Shown piece by piece: positions 1 to 8,233 of a stretch of DNA of 64,000 bases (the stretch's first letter is position 1; every line of letters begins with the position of its first letter). Source of the DNA: Streptomyces sp. SJL17-4 (GTDB lineage: Bacteria; Actinomycetota; Actinomycetes; Streptomycetales; Streptomycetaceae). The notes beneath the pieces were generated by a model. That model made no database searches. It saw nothing but the letters and a program-made list of their open reading frames with translations, and had not been told where the DNA came from. Position numbers and translations under genes: made by a program. The stretch spans positions 1,612,001 through 1,676,000 of the forward strand of contig NZ_CP104578.1 of assembly GCF_036826855.1 (NCBI RefSeq). Reading direction: 5' to 3'.

Positions 1-567
1 GAGGTACCAGAGCTTCTCCACCGCCCCGAACGGGACCTGGGCGACGAGGAGTTCGGTGTCGTCGAAGGTGAGGCCGAAGAGGGAGAGCGGCGGGACCGCG
101 CGGCCGTTGTAGCCGCCCGTGAGGTCGTGGGCGTTGAAGAGGACGTGCTGGCCGATGAAGATCAGCGCGAGGGTGGCGATGCCGAGGTACGCGCCCCGCA
201 GCCGTCCCGCGATGGGGCTGAACACCCCGCCGGCCAGGCCCGAGAGGGCGACCGCGAGGACGGCGGCGAGCCAGCCGGGCAGGCCGAGCCCGGCGAGCCC
301 GTCGGCCCCGTCCCCGGCGAAGGCGCAGTAGCCGTAGGCGCCGACGGCGAGGAAGAAGGCGTGTCCCATGGAGAGCTGTCCGGTGGCGCCGGTCAGCAGG
401 TTGATGCCGATCGCGCCGAGGGCGGCGGCCATCGCGAAGAGGCCCGCCTGGAGCCAGAACCGGTCCAGGTAGAAGGGCAGCACGAGGAGGACGAGGCCGG
501 CGGCGGCCCCCACGTACAGCGCGGGGGTGCCGACCCGCAGGCCGCTCCGGGCGAGGGTCTCAGACAC
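1..567 (-). CDS. livM: Branched-chain amino acid ABC transporter permease LivM (partial, 3' end outside window)
   Basis: Inner-membrane permease of a LivFGHM-type importer that pairs with LivH to form the translocation channel. Reading from a GTG at 567, 189 codons are open to the window edge. The product has hydrophobic segments and the LivM-type stretch GINLLTGATGQLSMGHAFF (about residues 50-70). The start overlaps the last 8 bases of livH, which indicates translational coupling in one operon transcribed leftwards. The C-terminal part and probably the substrate-binding protein gene livK lie beyond base 1. The transported solute cannot be read from the permease; urea or short-chain amide uptake by this family is also possible. 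Confidence 0.88.
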   Translation of the reverse strand, partial: MSETLARSGLRVGTPALYVGAAAGLVLLVLPFYLDRFWLQAGLFAMAAALGAIGINLLTGATGQLSMGHAFFLAVGAYGYCAFAGDGADGLAGLGLPGWLAAVLAVALSGLAGGVFSPIAGRLRGAYLGIATLALIFIGQHVLFNAHDLTGGYNGRAVPPLSLFGLTFDDTELLVAQVPFGAVEKLWYL

Positions 568-1450
568 GGGCGAGCTCCTTCGTGCCGAAGAGTCCGGCCG
601 GGCGGATCAGGAGCACCGCGACCATGACGAGATACGGGGCCAGGTCGCCGATCCCCCGGCCGAGGAACGCCAGGTCGCCCTGGTAGCCGGTGGCGAGGGA
701 CTCGGTGACGCCGACGAGGAGGCCGCCGACGAGGGCGCCCGTCGTGGAGTCGAGGCCACCGAGGATGGCGGCGGGGAAGGCCTTGAGCGCGGCGAGCGAG
801 GTGGCCCGCTCCAGGCCCGGGGTCGGGAAGACGGTGAGGAAGAGCGCGGCGACGGCTGCGAGACCGCCGGCGACCGCCCAGGCGCCGATCGAGACCCGGC
901 CGAGCCGGATGCCCATGAGGGCGGCGGTCTCCTGGTTCTCGGCGGCGGCCCGCATGGCGACGCCCCAGGAGGTGTACCGGAAGGCGAGCAGGAAGGCGGT
1001 GATGAGGAGGCCCGCGACGAGCAGCGCGGCGATCCGGGTCTCCGCGATGGTGACCCCTCCGACGGTGACGACGGCATCACCCCACGGGTCGCCGAGGGCG
1101 AGGATGTCGGTGCCGATCCGGCGGGTCAGTTCGGTGGCGAGCAGGATGTCGACCCCGATGGTGACGATGGCGAGGACGCTGTGGTCGGTGCCCCGGTGAC
1201 GGCGCATCACGAGGAACTCGACGGCCGCTCCGACCACCGCCGCGCCCGCGATGCCGGCGAGCAGCGCGGGCCAGAAGCCGATGTCGTCGTGGAGGACGGC
1301 GGTGACGTAACCGCCCGCGAGGAGAAGGGAGGCGTGGGCGAAGTTGACGACCTCGGTGGCCCGGAAGATGACCACGAATCCGAGGGCGATGAGGGCGTAG
1401 ATCGAGCCCAGTGAGATGCCGTTGATCAGGAACTCGGCGAACGTGCTCAC
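560..1450 (-). CDS. livH: Branched-chain amino acid ABC transporter permease LivH
   Basis: Integral membrane permease, 296 residues, the usual length for LivH. The N-terminus (EFLINGISLGSIYALIALG) and the following VVNFAHASLLLAGGY stretch are typical of the family, and several further hydrophobic helices follow. It begins with GTG at 1450, overlapping the TGA of livG by four bases (GTGA), and its own end overlaps livM. This compact arrangement supports one livF-livG-livH-livM transcript. It should form a heterodimer with LivM and be driven by the LivG and LivF ATPases. Confidence 0.92.
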   Translation of the reverse strand: MSTFAEFLINGISLGSIYALIALGFVVIFRATEVVNFAHASLLLAGGYVTAVLHDDIGFWPALLAGIAGAAVVGAAVEFLVMRRHRGTDHSVLAIVTIGVDILLATELTRRIGTDILALGDPWGDAVVTVGGVTIAETRIAALLVAGLLITAFLLAFRYTSWGVAMRAAAENQETAALMGIRLGRVSIGAWAVAGGLAAVAALFLTVFPTPGLERATSLAALKAFPAAILGGLDSTTGALVGGLLVGVTESLATGYQGDLAFLGRGIGDLAPYLVMVAVLLIRPAGLFGTKELARV

Positions 1451-2361
1451 GCGGCGGACTCCTCTCCGAGGTAGGCGCGGACGACCGCCGGGTCGTTCTG
1501 GACGTCGCCGGGGGCCCCGTCGGCGATCCGGCGGCCGAAGTCGAGGACGGTGACGGAGTCGGCGAGCCGCATCACCAGGCCCATGTCGTGCTCGACGAGG
1601 AGCACCGAGATGCCGAGGCTGTCGCGGACCCCGGCGATGACCGAGGCGGTCCGGCGCCGCTCGTCGGCGGTCATCCCGGCGACGGGCTCGTCGAGCAGCA
1701 GCAGCTTCGGCTCCATGCAGAGCGCGCGGGCCAGTTCGGCGAGCTTCTGCTGCCCGTACGGGAGCGAGCCCGCCGGTCGCCCGAGCTGCTGCTCCAGGCC
1801 GACGAAGGCGGCGATCTCCCGGACCCGGGCACGGTGGCGCGCCTCCTCGCGGGCGGCGGAGGGGAGGCGGAGTCCGGCGGCGACGAAGCCGGTACGGGTC
1901 AGCCGGTGGCGGCCGAGCATCAGGCTGTCCTCGACGGTGGCGCGGGGCGGCAGGGCCAGGTTCTGGAAGATCCGGCCGACGCCGAGGTCCGCGATCCGGT
2001 GCGGGGGCAGGGCGGTCAGCTCGTGCGGGCCGAGGCGGACGGAGCCCTCGGTGGCGCGGTAGACACCGGAGAGGACGTTGAAGCAGGTGGACTTCCCGGC
2101 GCCGTTGGGCCCGATGAGGGCGTGCACGGTGCCGGGCCGGACGGTGAAGCCGACGGCGTCGAGGGCGGTGAGGCCGGCGAAGCGGACGGTGAGGTCGCGG
2201 ACTTCGAGGGCGGGGACGTCGGGGGCGGGGGCCACGTGCTCCGGCCCGGCGGCCGGGGGCCGGGGCGGGGGCGGGGACTCCGGGGTCCGCGCGGCCTCCG
2301 GGATCCGCGCGGCCTCCGGGGGCTCCGGGGTCTGCGGGGGCTGTGGGGTCTGCGGGGTCAT
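1447..2361 (-). CDS. livG: Branched-chain amino acid ABC transporter ATP-binding protein LivG with proline-rich N-terminal tail
   Basis: Cytoplasmic ATPase of the Liv importer, 304 residues. Walker A GPNGAGKST (about residues 86-94), the LivG-type signature LPYGQQKLAELARAL, Walker B LLLLDEPVAGM and the H-loop LLVEHDMG are all present. The first 50 or so residues before the ABC domain (ALEVRDLTVRF) are an unusual Pro/Glu/Ala-rich low-complexity tail encoded by repetitive DNA (about 2270-2360). The ATG at 2361 overlaps the livF TGA (ATGA), which favours this start. An internal GTG just before the ABC domain has no obvious ribosome binding site. Confidence 0.92.
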   Translation of the reverse strand: MTPQTPQPPQTPEPPEAARIPEAARTPESPPPPRPPAAGPEHVAPAPDVPALEVRDLTVRFAGLTALDAVGFTVRPGTVHALIGPNGAGKSTCFNVLSGVYRATEGSVRLGPHELTALPPHRIADLGVGRIFQNLALPPRATVEDSLMLGRHRLTRTGFVAAGLRLPSAAREEARHRARVREIAAFVGLEQQLGRPAGSLPYGQQKLAELARALCMEPKLLLLDEPVAGMTADERRRTASVIAGVRDSLGISVLLVEHDMGLVMRLADSVTVLDFGRRIADGAPGDVQNDPAVVRAYLGEESAA

Positions 2362-3176
2362 CGGGATTCCTCCCAGCGGGACAGGACCGGGTGCGTGGCG
2401 CGGGCGCGGGCCGCGTCGGCGGCGGCGTCCTCGTCGACCACGCCCAGATAGCGGCGGCGTACCTCGTCGGAGGCGGCGAGTTCGGCGGCCGGGCCGGAGA
2501 GGGTGACCTCGCCGACCTCCAGGACGTACGCGCGGGAGGCGAGCCGCAGGGCGAGCGCCGCGTTCTGCTCGACGAGCAGCACCGCCGTGCCCTGGGCGTT
2601 GATCTCCCGGACGGCGTCCGCGATCCGGGCCGCCATCAGCGGGGCGAGTCCGAGCGAGGGTTCGTCGAGCAGGAGCAGGCCCGGCGCGGCCATCAGGGCG
2701 CGGCCGACGGCCAGCATCTGCTGCTCGCCGCCGGAGAGCAGCCCGGCGGGCTGGCGGGCCCGCTCCGCGAGGACCGGGAAGAGCTCGTGGACCCGGCGGA
2801 GCGAGGCTGTCCTCGCCGCCCGACCTCCGCGGCTGCCGAGCGCTCCGGCGCGCAGGTTGTCCTCGACCGTCATCCGGGCGAAGACCTGGCGGCCCTCGGG
2901 CACCTGGGAGACGCCGGCCGCGACGACGCGGTCGGGCGGCAGCCCGTCGAGCGGCCGGCCGTCGCGGCGCACCGTGCCGGAGACCACGGCGCCGCCGTGG
3001 AACCGGAGGGTGCGCGAGACCGCCCGCAGCAGCGTCGACTTGCCGGCTCCGTTGGCTCCGAGGACGGTGACGACCTCACCCGCCGGCACGGTCAGCGACA
3101 CCTGCCGCAAGGCGTGTACCGGTCCGTATCCCGCCGTCAGGTCCGTCACCTGAAGGGCGGGTGCGGTACCTCCCAT
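2358..3176 (-). CDS. livF: Branched-chain amino acid ABC transporter ATP-binding protein LivF
   Basis: Second ATPase of the importer, 272 residues, first gene of the leftward operon. Motifs seen are Walker A GANGAGKSTLL, signature LSGGEQQMLAVGRAL, Walker B LLLLDEPSLGL and the LLVEQN H-loop region, where Gln replaces the usual His as in other LivF proteins. The ATG at 3176 is preceded by AAAAGGGGAACC, an acceptable ribosome binding site. The C-terminal end (about residues 235-272) is Ala/Arg-rich. Its promoter should lie in the 190 bp shared with the divergent PucR-type regulator gene. Confidence 0.93.
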   Translation of the reverse strand: MGGTAPALQVTDLTAGYGPVHALRQVSLTVPAGEVVTVLGANGAGKSTLLRAVSRTLRFHGGAVVSGTVRRDGRPLDGLPPDRVVAAGVSQVPEGRQVFARMTVEDNLRAGALGSRGGRAARTASLRRVHELFPVLAERARQPAGLLSGGEQQMLAVGRALMAAPGLLLLDEPSLGLAPLMAARIADAVREINAQGTAVLLVEQNAALALRLASRAYVLEVGEVTLSGPAAELAASDEVRRRYLGVVDEDAAADAARARATHPVLSRWEESR

Positions 3177-3309
3177 GGTTCCCCTTTTCCGGGTTTCCCG
3201 GCCGATTCTTGTTACTCGGCCGTTCGATGGCGCTCACCCCAACACCGCGCCGGACCGCGCGTCCACGGCCCGCGGCCGAATCGCTGCCGGTGACCAGCGG
3301 GCGCGCCGA

Positions 3310-3350
3310 AGGGCTGTGCATGCGCACAACGCTGCGCGTCAGGGCTGTGC
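3310..3350. repeat. Paired 10-bp direct repeat plus inverted repeat in the livF/pucR intergenic region
   Basis: AGGGCTGTGC occurs at 3310-3319 and again at 3341-3350, so the copies start 31 bp apart, about three helical turns. The first copy runs into TGTGCATGCGCACA (3315-3328), whose outer five bases are an inverted repeat. Position between the divergent livF and PucR-type genes, and directly ahead of the regulator's ribosome binding site, suggests an operator. This is inference. Confidence 0.4.
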
Positions 3351-3366
3351 GGAGGGGGCCGCGGCG

Positions 3367-4584
3367 GTGGATCCTCCGGTCATGGGACGGCGCAGACGGC
3401 GGACCGGTGACGACTGGAAGGTGCTCGCGCAGGCGTGCACGGCGCTTCTGGAGCGGGTGCCGGAGCTGGTGGACGAGCATCTGAGGGAACTCCACGCGTA
3501 CGAGCCCGCCTACGGGCGGATCCTGCCGTACGACCAGCACTGGCAGGAGGCCGAGGAGGCGATACGCATCGGGATCGAGATGATCTCGGCGCCCCGGAGC
3601 TCGCCCCGGCGGGACCTGGAGCACGCGGACGAGATGGGCCGGCGGCGGGCCGCGCAGGGCATGCCGCTCGAACTGGTCGTGCACGCCTACCGGCACGCCG
3701 GGCATCTGGTCTGGGACGCGCTGATCGAGGGCGCGGGGACGGACACGGCACAGTTGGCGGCGCTGATGCAGTCGGCGACGACGGTGTGGTCGGCGGTGGA
3801 CGCGCAGGCGGACACGGCGTCGGAGGCGTACCGGACGACGGAGCTCGAACTGCGCCGCCGCACGGACGAGCAGCTCCAGGCGCTTCTCGACGCGCTGCTC
3901 CAGGGCCAGCGGTCACCCGAGCTGGTGGCGCGGGCCGCGGCCGGCCTGGACCTGCCGGAGCAGGGTCGGTACGCGGTGGTGATGCTGCGCTACGACCGGC
4001 GGGAGGAGCGGGAGCTGTTCCACCGGCAGGTGCAGGGTGAGGGCGTGCGGTTCCTGTGGCGGATGGGGGCCGACTGTGAGCTGGGAGTGGTGGCGCTCGC
4101 CGGGGACACCGGTCTGGACGCGCTGTCGGAACTCCTCGACGGGCGGTGTCCGGGTCCCGGTGGGATCAGTCCGGTGGTGGTGGGCCTGACCGAGCTGGGC
4201 CGGGCGCGGCGGCTCGCCGAGCTGGCGCTGCGGACGTGTCCGCCGGGGAGCCGCGAGATCGTACGGCTCGACCGGCGGATGGCGGGCGCGCTGGTGGTCG
4301 GCCAGCCGGAGGTGGCGCACCTGCTGGTCTCGGACGTCCTGGGCGGTCTGCTCGAACTGGACCCGGCGGACCGGGCGGTGCTCCTGGAGACACTGGACGC
4401 GTGGCTGGACTGCGAGGGTTCGGCGGGCCGGGCGGCGGGCCGGCTGTACTGCCACCGGAACACGGTCTTCAACCGGCTGCGGCGGCTGGAGCAGTTGACG
4501 GCGCGGTCGCTTTCGCGGCCGCGGGATCTGACGGAGATGACGCTGGCGCTGGACGCGTTCCGGCTGACGGCATCGGGGGGTTGA
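3367..4584 (+). CDS. PucR-family transcriptional regulator
   Basis: DNA-binding regulator of 405 residues. The C-terminus has the PucR-type helix-turn-helix (AAGRLYCHRNTVFNRLRRLEQL, quoted here only as its start AAGRLYCHRNTVFNRLRR, about residues 355-372). The centre contains a degenerate GGDEF-like region and the N-terminus is a helical sensor part beginning around WKVLAQACTALL. I chose GTG at 3367 because GGAGGGGG lies 8 bases upstream; ATG at 3382 is an alternative, and the more upstream open frame looks non-coding. Divergence from livF suggests that it controls the transporter. Family members regulate purine, amide and amino acid catabolism. Confidence 0.85.
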   Translation: MDPPVMGRRRRRTGDDWKVLAQACTALLERVPELVDEHLRELHAYEPAYGRILPYDQHWQEAEEAIRIGIEMISAPRSSPRRDLEHADEMGRRRAAQGMPLELVVHAYRHAGHLVWDALIEGAGTDTAQLAALMQSATTVWSAVDAQADTASEAYRTTELELRRRTDEQLQALLDALLQGQRSPELVARAAAGLDLPEQGRYAVVMLRYDRREERELFHRQVQGEGVRFLWRMGADCELGVVALAGDTGLDALSELLDGRCPGPGGISPVVVGLTELGRARRLAELALRTCPPGSREIVRLDRRMAGALVVGQPEVAHLLVSDVLGGLLELDPADRAVLLETLDAWLDCEGSAGRAAGRLYCHRNTVFNRLRRLEQLTARSLSRPRDLTEMTLALDAFRLTASGG

Positions 4585-4619
4585 GGGGCCGGGAGGGACG
4601 GAGGTGTCAGGATGCCTCC

Positions 4620-5237
4620 GTGACGATCACTGTGGACATACGTACGGACCGCCCGCGGAACAGGCTCCTCGGGCGGGCACTCCTGACGGGTGCGGTGACG
4701 GCGGGAGTCGGCTGCCTGGTGGGGCCATGGCTGGCGGAGTCGACGGGGCTCCTCGTCCTGGTCACCGCCTTCGAGTACCGCTGGCCGGGTTTCCTCGTGG
4801 CGGTCGTGCTGCTCGGTGCGGCGGTGCGGCTGCTGTCGGACCGGCCTGCGGTCCGGAGGCGGGTGCTCGCCGTGTGTGCGGCGGCGGTCATCGTTGTCGT
4901 GTGGTTCCTGCTGGTCGCCTTCCCGATGATCGGCGGCAACTGGGAGGAGACGGGCCGGACGGCCGCGCCGGGGGGCGCGGACCGGTACGTCGTGGTGGAG
5001 GAGGGCTCGGTGATGATCGACCCGCTGTGGCGGGTGTCGGTCGTGGACGGGTCGGGGCTCACCGCGCGCCAGTGGCCCGTCGGGACCTTCAACGGCGACG
5101 CCGCCGACGGCGTACTGGCGAACGTGGCCTGGTCGGGGCCCGACGCCCTGGTCCTCACGACCGGGGGCGGGAGGGTGACGACCGTACGTCTCGACGCGCG
5201 CACCGGGAAGCCGGAGCGCGAGCTGTCGGTGCCTTAG
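4620..5237 (+). CDS. Hypothetical membrane-anchored protein
   Basis: Protein of 205 residues not recognised as a named family. The N-terminal half has three or four hydrophobic stretches (about 20-45, 55-75 and 82-105). The rest is a soluble region ending in a beta-strand-like pattern (DALVLTTGGGRVTTVRLDA). I chose GTG at 4620, in frame with the whole hydrophobic region; GTG at 4632 is an alternative and neither has an ideally spaced ribosome binding site (GGAGG at 4600-4604). It follows the PucR gene by 35 bp and could be cotranscribed. Confidence 0.6.
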   Translation: MTITVDIRTDRPRNRLLGRALLTGAVTAGVGCLVGPWLAESTGLLVLVTAFEYRWPGFLVAVVLLGAAVRLLSDRPAVRRRVLAVCAAAVIVVVWFLLVAFPMIGGNWEETGRTAAPGGADRYVVVEEGSVMIDPLWRVSVVDGSGLTARQWPVGTFNGDAADGVLANVAWSGPDALVLTTGGGRVTTVRLDARTGKPERELSVP

Positions 5238-5285
5238 GAACGGCGTGGGTCCGCCGCCCCGGAGGGCGGCGGTCGGCCGGGGGCG

Positions 5286-6437
5286 TTACCGCAGGAAGTC
5301 CCGCGCGATGCTCGCCGCCACGTCCTCCAGGAGCGGGCCCGCGTTCGCCATGGACGTGGCCGGGTCCGGCTCCAGGGCCGCGAGGGGGTACGCGCGGCGG
5401 ATGCCGGCCGTGCCCAGGGCCTCCGGGGGGAGGGCCAGGCGGCCGCAGACCGCGACGACCTCCTTGCCGGCCGCGCGCGCCGCGGCGGCGACGCCCGCCG
5501 GGGCCTTGCCGTGCAGGGTCTGCTCGTCGAGGGAGCCCTCGCCGGTGATGACCAGGGTCGCGCGCTCCAGGGCGGGCGCGAAGCCGAGGACCTCCAGCAT
5601 CAGCTCGATGCCGGGCCGGAAGCTCGCGCCGAGGATGAGCGCGCCGTAGCCGATGCCGCCCGCGCCGCCCGCGCCGGGGGCGAGGGCCGCCTCGGCCGCC
5701 TTGGGGCCGATGGCCTTCTCCAGGACGGTGGCGAAGTGGGCGAGGGCCGCGTCCAGGGTCCGGACGTCGTCGGGCGTGGCGCCCTTCTGCGGTCCGTAGA
5801 CCGCGGGGGCGCCCTTGGGCCCGGTGAGCGGGTTGTCGACATCGCTCGCGAGGATCAGGTCGACCGAGGCGAAGCGGGGGTCGAGGCCGGTGAGGTCGGC
5901 CGTGGCGAGGTCGGCGAGGGCCGCGCCCCCGGGGCCCACGGGGGCGCCGGACGCGTCGAGGAAGCGGGCGCCGAGCGCGGCGAGCATGCCGGCGCCGCCG
6001 TCGGTGGTGGCGCTGCCGCCGACGCCGAAGACGACGGTGGTCGCGCCGGCGTCGAGCGCCGCGCGGAGCAGTTCACCGGAGCCGTACGTGGTCGCGGTCA
6101 GCGGGGCGAACACGCCGGCCGGGAGGAGCTGGAGGCCGGAGGCCTCGGCCATCTCGACGACCGCGGTGGTGTCGCGCAGCGCGAAGGCGGCGGTGACCGG
6201 TTCGCCGAGCGGCCCCGTCACCCGGACCTCGCGGCGTTCGAACCCGGCCGCGACGGCCGCCGCGACGGTGCCGTCGCCGCCGTCCGCGACGGGCAGGGTC
6301 TCCACCGTGAGCTCCGGGATCACCCGTCGCAGTCCTGCTGTGACCCGCTCCGCGACCTGCACGGCCGTGAGCGAGCCCTTGAACTTGTCGGCCGCCACGA
6401 GCACGTGAGCGACCTGAGTTGCTGCCCCGTCCGTCAC
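5286..6437 (-). CDS. glxK: Glycerate kinase
   Basis: Cytoplasmic kinase that phosphorylates glycerate, a product of glyoxylate or glucarate metabolism. The 383-residue length is normal for the GlxK/GarK family. The N-terminus (VLVAADKFKGSLTAVQVAE, about residues 11-29), VADGGDGTVAA, the VFGVGGSATTDGGAGML glycine-rich segment and TGEGSLDEQTLHGKAP are family hallmarks. The start is GTG at 6437. It diverges from the BCCT transporter gene with 112 bp between them, and nothing nearby encodes a partner enzyme of glycerate metabolism. Confidence 0.93.
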   Translation of the reverse strand: MTDGAATQVAHVLVAADKFKGSLTAVQVAERVTAGLRRVIPELTVETLPVADGGDGTVAAAVAAGFERREVRVTGPLGEPVTAAFALRDTTAVVEMAEASGLQLLPAGVFAPLTATTYGSGELLRAALDAGATTVVFGVGGSATTDGGAGMLAALGARFLDASGAPVGPGGAALADLATADLTGLDPRFASVDLILASDVDNPLTGPKGAPAVYGPQKGATPDDVRTLDAALAHFATVLEKAIGPKAAEAALAPGAGGAGGIGYGALILGASFRPGIELMLEVLGFAPALERATLVITGEGSLDEQTLHGKAPAGVAAAARAAGKEVVAVCGRLALPPEALGTAGIRRAYPLAALEPDPATSMANAGPLLEDVAASIARDFLR

Positions 6438-6549
6438 CTTGCATCCCTTGCTTTCGAACGTGCAGTCGCGCCGAGGCCGACCCTATCCGTACCGCCGGAC
6501 GGCGTGCCACCCCCGGATCGGCGGATATTTCGCACCATAGTGGGGCCAC

Positions 6550-8178
6550 ATGAGTACGGAACCACTCGAACGGGCACCGCGGGAGCAGCACACGCCCGAC
6601 GGCAAGGTCATCGGCATCGGGATGGCGGCGGTCGTGGCCGTCGTCGCCTGGGCGGCACTCGGCGAGGACTCCTTCGACCGCGCCTCGTCCTCGGCCCTGC
6701 GGTGGGTGCTCGACAATTTCGCCTGGCTGTTCGTGGTCGCCGCCGACACGTTCCTGGTGCTGTGCGTGGTGATCGCGCTGAGCCGTTTCGGCCGGATCCG
6801 GCTGGGCGCGGACGACTCGGAGCCCGAGTTCACGAATCTGGCGTGGATCGCGATGATGTTCAGCGCCGGCATGGGCATCGGCCTGATGTTCTACGGGGTC
6901 GGGGAGCCGCTCACGCACTTCCTGAGCCCTCCCCCGGCGACCGGCGTCCCGGCGGGGACCGGCCCGGCGGCGCGTACGGCACTGGAGTACTCGTTCTTCC
7001 ACTGGACGCTGACCCCGTGGGCGATCTACGGCATCGCCGGGCTCGCCCTGGCGTACGCGGGCTTCCGCAAGGGCCGCGGCAACCGGCTGAGCTCCGCGTT
7101 CGTGCCGCTGATCGGGTCCCGCAGGGCCGGATCCTGGCAGGGCAGGGCGATCGATCTGCTCGCGGTGTTCGCGACGGTGTTCGGCACGGCGACGAGCCTG
7201 GGGCTCGGCGCCCTCCAGGTCGCCGAGGGCCTGAATCTGACCATGGACGTGGAGAACTCCACATCGACCCAGCTGATCATCATCGTGGCGCTCTCCGCGG
7301 CCTTCGTCCTGTCGGCGTTCTCCGGGCTCCACAAGGGCGTGAAGTGGCTCTCGACGCTGAACATCGTCCTCGCGGGCTGCCTGATGATCTTCGTCTTCCT
7401 GCTCGGTCCGACGGTCTACATCCTGGACACCATCCCGGCCTCCATCGGCGGCTATCTGCACGAGCTGCTGCCGATGGCGAGCCGCACGGGCGCGTTCACC
7501 GACCGTGCCTGGCTCGGGGCGTGGACGATCTTCTACTGGGCGTGGTGGCTGTCCTGGGCACCGTTCGTCGGCACCTTCATCGCCCGGATCTCGCGCGGCC
7601 GTACGATCCGGGAGTTCCTGATGGGCGTGCTGCTCGTCCCCTCCGGGGCGACGGTGATCTGGTTCTGCGTGATGGGCGGTACGGCGATCCGGCTGGAGTC
7701 CACGGGCGCGGCGGACCTGGCGACGGCGGTCGAGGACGGGGCGGAGGCCTCGCTGTTCGCGATGCTGGAGGCGCTGCCGATCGGCACGGTCACCTCGGTC
7801 GTGGCGATGCTCCTGGTCATGACGTACTTCATCACCAGCGCGGACTCGGCCTCGCTCGTGATGGGTTCCCTGACCAGCCGGGGCTCGCTGCACCCGCCGA
7901 CCTGGCTGGTGGTGAGCTGGGGTGTCCTGATGGCCGCCGTGGCTGCGGTGCTGCTCGTGGTGGGCGGTCTGAACTCGCTCCAGACGGCGACGATCCTGGT
8001 GGCGCTGCCGTTCGTGGTGGTGATGCTGGTGCTGTGCTGGGCGCTCCTGAAGGAACTGCGCGAGGACCCCGGCGCGGGCCCGTCCCGGCACCATGCCCTG
8101 CACGGTCTGCGGGACGCGGTACGGACCCTGGTCGGCGAGGCGATGACCGAGCAGGGCGGCGACCGTCACCACCGCTGA
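6550..8178 (+). CDS. BCCT-family betaine/carnitine/choline transporter
   Basis: Secondary transporter of 542 residues for quaternary ammonium compounds, usually sodium- or proton-coupled and used for osmoprotection. About twelve hydrophobic helices are visible. Family motifs include GMGIGLMFYGVGEPLTHF (about residues 105-122) and the aromatic-rich WTIFYWAWWLSWAPFVG segment, followed by FIARISRGRTIREF. The ATG at 6550 lies 8 bases after a CATAGT hexamer and has no ribosome binding site, so the transcript may have a very short or absent leader. The substrate cannot be fixed from sequence. The C-terminal tail is short, unlike osmosensing members with long tails. Confidence 0.92.
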   Translation: MSTEPLERAPREQHTPDGKVIGIGMAAVVAVVAWAALGEDSFDRASSSALRWVLDNFAWLFVVAADTFLVLCVVIALSRFGRIRLGADDSEPEFTNLAWIAMMFSAGMGIGLMFYGVGEPLTHFLSPPPATGVPAGTGPAARTALEYSFFHWTLTPWAIYGIAGLALAYAGFRKGRGNRLSSAFVPLIGSRRAGSWQGRAIDLLAVFATVFGTATSLGLGALQVAEGLNLTMDVENSTSTQLIIIVALSAAFVLSAFSGLHKGVKWLSTLNIVLAGCLMIFVFLLGPTVYILDTIPASIGGYLHELLPMASRTGAFTDRAWLGAWTIFYWAWWLSWAPFVGTFIARISRGRTIREFLMGVLLVPSGATVIWFCVMGGTAIRLESTGAADLATAVEDGAEASLFAMLEALPIGTVTSVVAMLLVMTYFITSADSASLVMGSLTSRGSLHPPTWLVVSWGVLMAAVAAVLLVVGGLNSLQTATILVALPFVVVMLVLCWALLKELREDPGAGPSRHHALHGLRDAVRTLVGEAMTEQGGDRHHR

Positions 8179-8233
8179 CCGGCCGGCCGCCGCTCGGCGC
8201 GCGGTCGACCGCCGGATTCGGTACACCGGAGGT

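Noticed and set aside
3175..3366. N-terminal extension of the PucR-type regulator by 64 codons
   Set aside because: The stretch has no family similarity and overlaps the repeats and ribosome binding site at 3310-3358, while GTG at 3367 has a well-spaced GGAGGGGG.
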